A program made the translations under genes and the position numbers. The notes beneath the pieces are model-generated. The model had not been told where the DNA came from, ran no database searches, and saw only the letters and a list, made by a program, of their open reading frames with translations. Below are positions 45,559-56,281 of a stretch of 64,000 nt of DNA, piece after piece (the stretch's first letter is position 1; each line of letters opens with the position of its first letter). Source of the stretch: Zanthoxylum bungeanum (Eukaryota > Streptophyta > Magnoliopsida > Sapindales > Rutaceae); assembly GCA_019454045.1 (NCBI GenBank), contig SKCR01035540.1:62001-126000 (forward strand). The letters run 5' to 3'.

Positions 45559-46903
45559 TTGAATGTTTGTGAAATATTTTAACCTACCTGTTAAGAGAAA
45601 ATGTTAAAATTAGGAATATATTTTCATTAATGTTTCATAATAACATGGGCTTTTAATATTATGAAGTTGCTCCCACTCAATTGTTTTAAAATTTTAAGAA
45701 AATCGCATCAACCCCAATATGATGGATTTCTTGTGGGCAAGGATCCCATTATCATCATTTCATAACTCCGACTAGGGCCGGTCGTTATAAAATATGATAA
45801 TTAGGTAGGTTCCCAACCAATTTATGATATAAATCACAATTCCTTGATCATTGGCTTATGCTAGTCCTTGTGGACACCCAATCTTTGCCATTAAGTTATA
45901 AGACCACGCCTAAGGGTCGCTGCGTCTTATGACTCATAAAAGTCAAACCATTGTCAATAGTATGATTTAGGGACAAATTGGTATTGGTCAGTCTGGTAAA
46001 GCCTAGTCTTGCCAATACGGTTTAAGCCCTTTGGGTCTATACTTTACAATGGGAGGCAAATTTTAGACTTAAATTATTATTGACGATTTTAGCAAGTTTA
46101 AGTGAATAACTGTCAAATGGATTCCTCCATTGAAAATTCTCCAGAGGGAGGGTGAAGCGAACTCTCTTAAATACCCTTACCTCTTAGGCTCTTATTGCCT
46201 TAGTGACAGGAATAAACAATAGATCCTCCAAATTAGTCCAACACTTTAAATATGCTTTAAGGTATGCCTTGAGTAAATGATTATCTAGATGTCTTCACAG
46301 CTTTTGCTTTTGGCTATAAAAAGGTAGTGAGTGAAGGAAGACACCAAATCATTATCTAACTCTAGTAATACCTTTGGTTAAATTAACTTTAGTTTGGAAA
46401 GTTTTATTAACGCCTTGGTCCCACCCCACTTGTATCTTTTATAATGTCTTTTATTATAAACAAGTGATTTATATTTATTAGCCTTAAAGGTAATAAATCT
46501 CTAAGTTCATCACAGAATAATTACTTAGCTAAGGGATAAGCAATACACTCTCTATTTCTTAGAAAGTCTATAGATGCTTGCACCCTAAAATAATCATGCC
46601 AATTCTAATCATACATAGAATCATCAAGCATATGAGTTTTAATATGTTGGAATTATTTTAGGTATTAAATAACTTTGATTAATATTTCATTATGATATTT
46701 CATTTTATTTTATTCAAATAAATTTACTATTCACGTTTTTCTGCAGACGCGTGAACTTTAAATGCAATTTCACAATTCAAATCTTAACCAAATCATGCAA
46801 AAATTGTGTCTAAAATTAAGTTCAGGGTGATAGCTTTCCAACGAGCTTTTAAACACCCAATTTCGAGTTCAAATGAGTGAGAACTAATCAAAACAAAAAC
46901 GGC
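45559..46903 (-). other. Leader of copia2 with hairpin array and shared module
   Basis: Untranslated. Four hairpins are seen at 45754-45798, 45850-45882, 45898-45930 and 45981-46018. Next to them is a module (46140-46350) that matches the second LARD copy at 63239-63425 in reverse complement, including a hairpin closed by GAAGACACC/GATGTCTTC (46288-46345). Confidence 0.6.
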
Positions 46904-46915
46904 GCGTTGATACCA
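46904..46915 (-). other. Primer-binding site of copia2
   Basis: The minus strand reads TGGTATCAACGC, one base from the LTR; copia type, initiator methionine tRNA. Confidence 0.8.
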
Positions 46916-46916
46916 C

Positions 46917-48820
46917 TGTTGGGAAGCGGCCGCGAGTGCGCAGCGGAAAATTAAAATTATTATGCCGCTTTCCCTTTGCCCAAGACCCATTTGTTTTGAT
47001 TATTCTACAAGCATAGGCATGTTACTATATATTCTAAGCATAAAACTCATAAAACATGCAAAGAACATAAACCTAAACATGCTAACTATCATAAGAACTC
47101 TAATTAAAATAAAGAAAGAAAAAAACTTACTTGAACCGTAGACTCCTCTATTCCTCCCTCCAATCTACAAGCTTTTCTCGAACTCAGCAAGCTCTTCCAC
47201 GTTCCAAAGAGCCACACAAGTGTGTGGCCTCCAAAGATGCACACACCAAAGCCAAAACTCAACGGCAAGACTACGCCTTGAGTGCACGGGTATTTTGCCC
47301 TTGGTGCTAGCCTAGGCAAATACCTCAAAACTTTCAATTAGACTTAAGGATCCTCAAAATCAGTGGCTTACTCTTAAACTTTAGAGTTGCTCACTTATAT
47401 AAACCCAATATATGAAAGGTTTGGTGTAGCAAATATGTAAAGAATTCTTTGGGTTTATATAGTGCTCCAAAGACAACAAAATTAATTAAAAATCCGATGT
47501 GGGATAAAAGCTAATTTAATCTTAGCCATTGGATCTTAATTTAGTGGTTTAATGAGATTATAAAACCCTAATAAGAGTTTGGGCCGAATTGGAATTCAAA
47601 ACAAATTAAATTTTTTTTTACTATTCACATTATTATTCACGTGAATAGTAATTTTTATTTTTTAATTTTTTTTATACCAATTCCCAAAGTGCCCATATCT
47701 TCATTCACCAATCCTTAAGCCACTATGGAACCTCATAAATGATCTTTTCAATAATTAAACACATTGAACCATTTAGGAACAATTCCTACAGCAATCATAT
47801 ATGTTGTTATATTTGTACTGTGCACTGTTAACCATTGATTTCAAATTGTTGTGTGTGACCTTTTGGGTTCCCCTCAAGTTGGACATGAAATGAATCGTGA
47901 TAATTTAATCGAACATAAATTATCCTCCGATCAGATGGTCGTTCGATTTCAATGACCAAGGTTGACATCTAGCAACATGCCAAGGCCCCCAAATGAGAAG
48001 GAAATATATATATACCCATTATGTATGCGATTTACATATGATACGGTCCATCGCCTCACTGTATCCCCACCTATTGACTTATGGTACGTAAAGTGTCTAC
48101 CCATATGGTCAAAGGTATGATGTTGATAGTGTCATGAATCGTGTTAACCCAAGAATCTCACATGATTCTTCCGCTGTGGCCATATTCTCAAGCACTGATC
48201 ACACATATCAACCCGCGAACTGGAATACTACTTTTATAAGAAAATATTATCCGAGAGAGTGGCGATTCTCTGTTGTATCTTTACAAACTTCATGTGTTTC
48301 AACAAATGACCCAATCATACCCATATGACCGGATCTTTTGAACCGGGGAAGGAGAATGTCAAAGTTATTTGATTCACACATAAGATTGTAAAGACCTCAA
48401 GTGTAAGGACTAGTCATATAATCGATACATGAAAGTTCTCAAAGACACATGGGATAAACACTTCATATGAAAACTTTCAGCGGTAAGTTCGATGGACACG
48501 AGCAATTCATGCATTCATGTGATACACCAAGCGGACGGATCTCCGTTAGTAGCCTATGAGATCGGCTACCCCACTTAAGGGCGGATCATATCATCATGCT
48601 AGTCTCTCCGCTTTGTGAACGCCCAAATTATTCACAAAACTATGACTATGAACATTTAAGAGTAATGATTCTCATAAGGCGTGGAAGCCATCGTCTTATT
48701 ACTCCAAGGGCTTTATTACAGTGTTGATGATTCATATAAGTTATGTAAGACACGTATAATAAAGATTGCGATTTTATTGATTAATGAAAATATTAAAAAT
48801 ACATGTATATATAGCCCATC
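46917..48820 (-). repeat. 5' LTR of copia2, end-truncated
   Basis: It starts TGTTGGGAAGCGGCC and runs to tatatatagcccatc, where the 3' LTR continues for 31 more bases to AACA. The sequence then changes to element X LTR (caataacacttaattatc). Confidence 0.88.
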
Positions 48821-49642
48821 CAATAACACTTAATTATCTTAGGTTGATAATTATAATATCAAATATTATTTATTATAAAAAATAATCGGCTACCCAAGTG
48901 CTCAACGAGTACACTTCATATTGTGGGACTTACGTAAAGTCTTAAGAATCGTGACTTACACACATTGACACATAAACCCTTAATGGTACACATACTGGCC
49001 GACAGATCCTATCTTGATACGTACTTGATTAACGAGTGTATCGTTCCACACCCAACGAACATCTAATGGTCATACCATGAAATTTCTCTGACATATATAA
49101 CATCAAAGTGTGGAGGATCACAAAAAAAATCAATGTTATCATATAGTCGAAGGATCACATATGCTACTCGACTCGAGAAGATTCATATTGACGGTGGTGT
49201 GTACTTCCAACTATTAGGAATCACTTGTGAGTCATTCAGTATTCACTCCAACGAATACCCACATGTCTATACGAACTTCCAAAACTCATGGTATATCCAG
49301 TTAAACCATTGGAACTCCAATTCCAATATATGACATCTGCTAGTCTTCGAGGTTATAGGAAACCGACCGTATTCCAAAACCAACGATTAGGAATATTTAC
49401 TTTAAGAATAGTTTATAATAGTAATATTATCTCATTGTGGACCACCCAGAGTCCTAGTATTACTACATGACTATTATAAGATCGATGTCATTTTCAGCAT
49501 ATTATATATATCAATCTAATATGCATAATGACATTACCGTTAATAAGCTTTGAAATGAAAATATAGTTATTTTATTAATAAATAATAAAATATAATGTAC
49601 AATATATTATTCGGATTGACGCTCTGAGCACCAACTCCAACA
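48821..49642 (-). repeat. 5' LTR of element X, right piece
   Basis: It matches 36917-37736 to the terminal CTCCAACA. The 685 bp corresponding to 36232-36916 is missing between this piece and 39759. Confidence 0.85.
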
Positions 49643-49647
49643 TGAGT

Positions 49648-51521
49648 CATATCAATTGAGTTATATGACTCTCAATCTATTGCCCATCAATATTGATCCT
49701 GATTCGACTCTCGAGGAATGGGGGAGGTTTGAAAAATATAAGGATGATAACCTGAAGGTGAATTCCTATATTTTAGGGTCAATGGTTCCTAATTTGCTTA
49801 AACAATACATATATGTGTCTAGTGCTTGGAGCATTATAAGAACACTGAAGCAGTTGTTCGAAGCAAATCAAGAGATTGAAATATATTAGAGGTCTAAAGA
49901 GCTATTCCATGTTTCTCTCAAAGATAGAGGAGCTATTAGCATTAATGTTTTGAATAAGATTGAGCATATCCGATATTTGAAGAGCTTGGCCAAAATCTGA
50001 TTCTATCTTTTCTGCTCGATATATATAGTGGTGTTTTGTTAAATTTTCACATGCATTCGATGAAAGCCATATATGAAGAGCTTCATAATATATTATGTAC
50101 GGTAGAGTAAGATTTGAAGAAAATGAACCCTAGTTTATACCTCCATGGTGGAGTGAGTACTTCGAAGACTTCTGGGAAGTCGAAGAAAGTGAAAAATGGT
50201 AAGAATAAGATTTCAAAGAAAAAATCCAAGAAACCCGCAAAATCCAATCTGCAACACCAAAGGTACCTCGCGATGATGTCTACATTGTAAGAATTCTAGT
50301 AATTGGAAGCTTGATTGTCCAGATTTGAAAGGAAAAACATCACCCTCAAGTACGTTTTTTATTTTTCCTATCATTATTTACATCTCTTTTACCATAGATG
50401 TAAATAGTGGTTGGGTGTTAGACAACGACAGTCCAACTCATATATTTTTAACTCCTTACAAGACATGAAGGTTAGAAAAAGGCTTAGCAGTGGGGAGATC
50501 CAACTTTGAGTTGGCAATGGCGAGACTTTGGACGTCCAAGCCATAGTGACAGTTTTGTTAGATCTCAATAATATATGTAAAATAGTTTAACATGACTGTT
50601 ATTTTGTACTCTCTCTAATTAGACTGATTATATCCTTACATGTATTGGATAGATAATGATATAACGTAAATATTAAATATGGTACTTTAAATTTATATAA
50701 TAAAGATAACTTTTTGATATGTGAATGTTCTTTATTTAACAGTCATTATGTTTTGGAAATAAATGAAGATGCTTTTAATATTTAGGAAAATAAAAGGAAG
50801 ATGTATGAATTAAATAAAAATGAATTATGACATATGAGGTTGGGCCATATGGGTGTTAGACATCTATCGAAATTGGTTAATGATGGTTTGATATGAAGAT
50901 CTTACATTAGATCCTTATCCGATTTATGAGTCATTCATCCAAGGGAAAATGACAAAGATGTCATTCCTTGGTGTTGGACATCGTGCTTATGGTTTATTGG
51001 AACTTGTATACAATGATGTGTGCGGTCCATTAGATCATGTCACTCATGACGGTTCGACATATTTCGTGATTTTCACATATGATAAGTCATGATTTGGATA
51101 AGTTTATTTGATGAGACATAAATTGGAAATATTTGAAAAGTTCAAAATATTATGAAATGAAGTTGAAAAACAAATTGGAAAATTTATCAAATGCCTTCTA
51201 TCAGATCGAGGTGGTTAATTCATTATCGAAGAGTTTAAATATTATTTAAAGGAGAATATGACTCTTACCCAATATAGCCCACCAGGAACTCCTCAACATA
51301 ATGGTATGTCCGATGGGAGAAATCAGACTTTATTGGATATGGTTCGATCTATGATGAACTATACAGATACTCCATATTACCATTTTGGTTATGCTTTACT
51401 TACTGTTGCCTAAATACTGAATAGAGTTTCATCCAATGTTGTTTCCACGACTCCATATCAGATATGACATGGTAGAAAACCAAATTTTAGATAGCTAGAG
51501 ATTTGAGGTTGTCCCACATAT
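49648..51521 (+). pseudogene. Copia element Y, gag to integrase, truncated
   Basis: It resumes gag (LLPINIDPDSTLEEW, LKVNSYILGSMVPNLLKQ) and continues RSKELFHVSLKDRGAISINV, with many stops. A zinc-knuckle relic is visible near 50272-50320 (CLHCKNSSNWKLDC, His replaced by Asn) and a protease relic near 50410-50440 (WVLDNDSPTH). Integrase follows at 50990-51520: LELVYNDVCGPLDHV, YLMRHKLEIFEKFK, LLSDRGG, YSPPGTPQHNGMSDGRNQT and LLDMVRSMMNYTDTPY. Homology ends at 51521, and RT, RNase H and the 3' LTR are absent. It is more decayed than copia2, consistent with being the oldest element of this block. Confidence 0.82.
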
Positions 51522-52169
51522 GTTAGAGTATACCGTTGGTTCCGGTTCGGAATTGAAACTAAACGGGAAAGAACCGGATGCTTCCGGTTCCTTCCAGATT
51601 CAGTTCCAAAACCAAAACTAGTTCATTCCGGTTCAGCTACTGTTCTACCTTAGCTGAACCGAAGAAATTGGAATGTTCTAACGGTTCCAATCGGAACCGT
51701 TGGAACCTTACGGTTCAAGGTACCATAAGGTAATACTGTTCCAACCAGAATCGTTACAGTTGTGGTTGGAATCGTTACCAACAACTAGTAGCCATTAGTT
51801 TTGGTAGAAGCATGGAGTCGTTTGGCTCCCTACCAAATAATTTTTTTTTTATATTTTAAAAATATCTAAATAATCCTCAATAACAGTAATAAAACAGCTA
51901 CGTTAAGGGGAAATTTAGACATCATAAAATTAATCAAATAATCTATAAGTACCATAATTCATTTGTCTAATAATTCTCTCATTCTTAATTCTCTCATTCC
52001 ATATCTATCATTTTCAATTCTCCAATTGATTTAATTTTGTAATTCTTAAATATTAACAAAAAAATTACAAGCTCATCTGAGAAGACCATGCACAATGCCT
52101 CAACCAAGAGAGCGGCCAAAGTGTCAGTACACGAAGAAGAGAAGCTAAGTCTCGATCTACTGATATTTT
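51522..52169 (+). mobile_element. hAT-like DNA transposon end fragment
   Basis: It begins tagagtataccgttggttcc and carries about ten GGTTC/GAACC motifs within 200 bp (51538-51730), the dense subterminal repeat pattern typical of plant hAT elements. An AT-rich part and a short plus-strand frame starting near 52095 follow, then copia W interrupts at 52170. No transposase domain can be recognised, and the other end lies beyond W or is lost. Confidence 0.4.
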
Positions 52170-54096
52170 TGTTAGACAATTATGACCCATAGCATCACTA
52201 TTTGTAAAAGACATTGTGGTTTTTGTACAAATTAACTATGTGACAATGAAATTACATTTTATCATTTTGTAATTTGATTACTTAAATATATAAATGATAA
52301 AAGTCCTTATGATTAGTTCCGGATTATAAGATATGAGACAGTATCAATCCATTAAGGTTTAATCATTAAATATCCCTAGTCGTAGCATTATCGAGATTGG
52401 ACATCGATAATGTTGAATAGACTAGTATTGTACTTGTGCGTGTTATGGAAGCGTAACGGTATAGTTCTCATATATTTAAGTATTGAATACTTATGCAAGT
52501 GTGATAGGAGGTTGTGTTTACCGATGGTACGGAAACAGCTTCGCTCTGGATAGACCCCGCAGAATCCCATTGGTAGCATGACTATGTGTCTATGGGAATC
52601 CGCATCAGGATAGGTGTATTTGGTCTTAACCTGAGAATTGCATCGCTAGTACTTGCGACAATCAATACGGTTTGGTTTTGGTCGTCCAGGACTTTAACAG
52701 GTTCTATGTACGCCTCTTCTGGGTTTATTGAGAATCGTAGTGTATTGGGTGTGATGTCAAGATGGAAGTATCACTTCAGTCATATGGAGATGATGATCAC
52801 GCAAGGAAACATAACTTGTACTCTAAATGGTTGCAACCATCGGGATATTATGACATGGTCATGATTATCCGATTAAAGAGACTAGTTGCTTGTAATCCGA
52901 TATATGCTTCGTACGGGGCAGACACTATTCTAGCCCCAGGCCTTGCATGTGACATCTGATACTGGATCGTAATAAGCAATACTACGTATACTACGCTTGG
53001 CATAGATTATATATTCCTTTAAGAATATTTCTGGAGAATTGGGTAGGCACGGTGCTTTGCTAGAAGCCAACCATGTCTTGTAAATCGGTAAAAACATAGT
53101 ACGATGTATGTACGTGTTCGGATAGTCCGACGATCGGATTTAATACCAACATATCCATGGATCTCTTGGGTTGCTTCCCGAAGATTCACCGATGACGTAT
53201 GATTCGAGCATAATTAATCTTGGATCAATTACGGAGAGATTTTATCTAGGATAAAATACTAGTTAAAGAGAGAGAACGATTAATTTGGAATTAATCGATA
53301 AAATAATACATTTGATATATTAAACGAAATTAGATTTCGACGCGGAATTGAAATTGGATTTTAATTCGGGCTAACGAATTAATTTAGAATTAATTCGCGA
53401 GCAATGTGAATAGTAATTTTGCTAGGCATAATTATTTAATTAAATTTGATTTAATTACATCGCAATGGAAAGTCCGTTAATTCAGAATTAATGAACCCGA
53501 GCCCGGAATGTGTTTGCGGGCCCACTTGCGTTTTGAATTAAAGTGCGGCCCACAAGTCACATCGCCAGTCACTTTAGTGATGGAAGTCAAGTAACCTTTT
53601 TGTGATTGACAACCAGTCACTATTCATGATGGGGGTTGTTGTAGGCATTGAATGCCATTTTCCCTCATTTTTTCTTTATGCTTTTAGATAAGCATATACC
53701 AAAAGTTGTGAAGGATTTTTGGATTATGTTTTTAGAAAACAAAAAAAACAAATAGAAAACTCTCTATCTCCCTTTGAGCTCCATTGCCGTGAGCTTCATT
53801 AAGAACAAAGGAAATTTGTTGCAAATTTCCTAAGTGCTAGCACACCAAAGGAATCATATCAAGGTGTTAGGGAAACTAATCCATTGAGCTTGGAATCAAA
53901 GATCAAAGCGTGGAGCTTGGATTCAACATTCAAATAGGACCTTGACCGAATCTTGGAAGACTTCTCAAACAAGGAATTTTTATGTTCAACGCATCCAACA
54001 TCTGCTCTTTGTAAGTATGATTCCGCAATACTTTACTTTTGTATTCACATTTTTTCATTGCTTATATGATCTTGGATAATGTCTTAGAGACCAACA
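52170..54096 (+). repeat. 5' LTR of copia W (1927 bp)
   Basis: It runs from TGTTAGACAATTATGACC to TTAGAGACCAACA and matches 60239-61116 and, reversed, 19521-21400. Multiple AATTAATC-type short repeats lie at 53210-53470. Confidence 0.9.
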
Positions 54097-54097
54097 A

Positions 54098-54111
54098 TGG
54101 TATCATGAGCC
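54098..54111 (+). other. Primer-binding site of copia W
   Basis: TGGTATCATGAGCC lies one base after the LTR; close to the canonical TGGTATCAGAGC copia site for initiator methionine tRNA. Confidence 0.85.
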
Positions 54112-56281
54112 TTGATGAGCATGAAATATACTTAGGGTTTATATACTAAAATTTGGGTAAATTTGATTTGAGCATGTTTTAATCAAATTGTTTGTTGAGT
54201 ATGCTTGTTTGTTAATAACTTGGAGTTATACATGATCAATTTGAAGAAAATTGAATTGGATTAATTTTCCCCAAATATGGTATGATGGCCGAATGTAATA
54301 TAACCCTAATGTCATGGTAATTTTTGTTCTTTTAATCCTTGGATGAGTTTAAAGACTTGGGATAAATTGATTAATGATTTAATTGGATTGAAATCAAAAT
54401 CGGTTTAAAAAATCCCAAAATGTCGTGACCTTGAGAAGCATGAAATGAGATGATTTTTGTTTCAATAATGTTGGACATGTGTTGAACAAATTATAGCATG
54501 ATTAATTAATTAAATTGATTTTTGGAAATGTTAATTTAGATAATTAATTAATGCAATACACTTTAATTAATTAAATTATGAAATTTGGAATTTTAGAATT
54601 TGATTAATTGAGCTTAATTTAGAATTGGGCTTTAAATGTTGTTTTTGGGCCTAATGGGCTTGGTTGGGCCAAGTTGGTTTAGGTCAATTGGATTGGATCC
54701 AAATTGGGCCTAAATAATTCCATTAAGTCCAAATATGACAAATGGGCCTTTTATGTTGGTTTCTTGGCAAATAAGGGTGATTCCTTAATTGGGCTTTGGT
54801 ATTTGGGTTTGACCCATATTGACCAAAGTCAATGCCTTAGAAATTAATTGAAAGCTCATTGGACTTTAATTAAATGACATTGGATGTTAATTGGGCTTTG
54901 AGACCCATTTAGATTAGATATGGAATCTAAGTCGTAAAGGCACATTAAAAAGTGTAGTTATTTAATTTGGAATTAAATATAGAATTAGTATTAAATACGA
55001 ATTAAATTAGATTTAAATTGTAGTTCGATATAATTCAAGAATTCGTACTTTGAGTACTTATTCTTAAACGAGTTGGACTCGCGCAAATCAAATCGTTGTT
55101 TAAACATTGGATGATCACTTTATTCAAAGATTAATTAATTGGATTAGATTGATTGAATAACATGCTTTGTGTGAATACATGGATGTGTTGAATGAATAAT
55201 GTATATCGGATGGATATTAGAAAGGAAAAGGGCAATTTTGGAAATTGTTGTAAATTTAGAATTTATTAAATTGGACCTGCGTGTCCAGCCTTATCTCTCT
55301 CGATTCTTTGTAATTCTCTTCTCACCTAATTAACCTCAATGTTAATGAGGTTTCTTTAATTGTATTATGTAATTGGGTAGAAGTAGGAAAAGTGCTAGCT
55401 GAGGAGAGGAAATGGAGTGATTTGTTCTAGGAACAATCTGTGAGATATCCATCCGCATATCATTATTAATTTATTTACCACGCCTTATTATGCTTTTAGA
55501 ATGCATGCTTAAGAGTGTATGATGAGACCTAACAAAGATAATAAATTGGTTTCCAATTTACGCGAAAAACCCTCAATAAATATTAAGCGTTTTCCTTCCA
55601 TTGAGTGATTCTTACTCAAGATCCAAGATTGGCACTGGTTTGTTGGCCAAAGTCAAGACCTTTTTCCATCGCGGATGTGTTTGAATCATGAAGGCTTTGT
55701 TCCATATCGTATGTCTTGTCCAAGTTGTGATTTGTTGGCCAAAGTCAAGATCACTTCTTGTCCATCGACATCGATTACGAAGCTTTCCGAAGTCAATGGG
55801 TTCCGCTTAACTGGAATCATTAAGCTTGTTGTGCCAAAGCCAATGCTTAGTTGATTCAGAGGAAAAAAGGTTAGGAAAATATATTGGATATATTGGCATA
55901 AATATTGTATATATGTTTCGGACTTGTAGGTCCACCTACCGGATCTAGGAATTGGATGAGATCCAATTGATCTTAGAGATCTACCTAGTTAAATATCATA
56001 CAACTTGTTGGCCAAAGTCAAGGTTGTGTGTTATTTAATGGGATCCTAGCCCACTAGGAAACTAGGTTTCCGAGTACTCAACAGAGGGTTAGAGGCTCGC
56101 CGAAAAATAGTGGGAGGCTAGTATTGAATTTGCAATTTCGTTCAATTACTTAGCTTTACGCACTTTCAAATTATTTCGTCAATTATATTTATTAGTTGGA
56201 CTAATATTTCATTATTTTTCTTGTAACAGTTAAACTGTACCCATACATCGTTAATCGAATAGTTGGACTATTGCGGTTAAG
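54112..56281 (+). other. Leader of copia W with conserved-loop hairpin array
   Basis: A long untranslated leader with no substantial reading frame. Near its 3' end are four hairpins (55637-55660, 55727-55754, 55820-55850, 55997-56030). Three share the exact 14-base loop GTTGGCCAAAGTCA, while their stems are GGTTT/AGACC, GTGATTT/AGATCAC and CATACAACTT/AGGTTGTGTG. The fourth (55820) has a variant loop and stem TTAAGC/GCTTAG. The earlier part (54600-54900) is rich in TTGGGC-type repeats. Confidence 0.75.

Larger units (their letters stand above)
39760..48820 (-). mobile_element. Copia2: nearly complete Ty1-copia element (minus strand), Tork-like
   Basis: 3' LTR 39760-41700, polypurine tract, RNase H-RT-integrase-protease-gag (41715-45558 on the minus strand), leader, primer site and 5' LTR 46917-48820. 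The 5' LTR lacks its first ~31 bp in element sense. The domain order gag-PR-INT-RT-RH defines Ty1-copia. It is the best preserved polyprotein here but is not functional. Confidence 0.9.
35547..49642 (-). mobile_element. Non-autonomous copia element X (minus strand), split by copia2
   Basis: 3' LTR 35547-37736, polypurine tract, a 1.26 kb internal region with leader and gag fragment only, primer site at 38979-38990, and 5' LTR 38994-39759 plus 48821-49642. It is flanked by agagt and tgagt (49643-49647). Its gag matches that of its host element Y, so it inserted into a relative. Copia2 later inserted in its 5' LTR and about 685 bp was lost at that junction. Confidence 0.85.
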
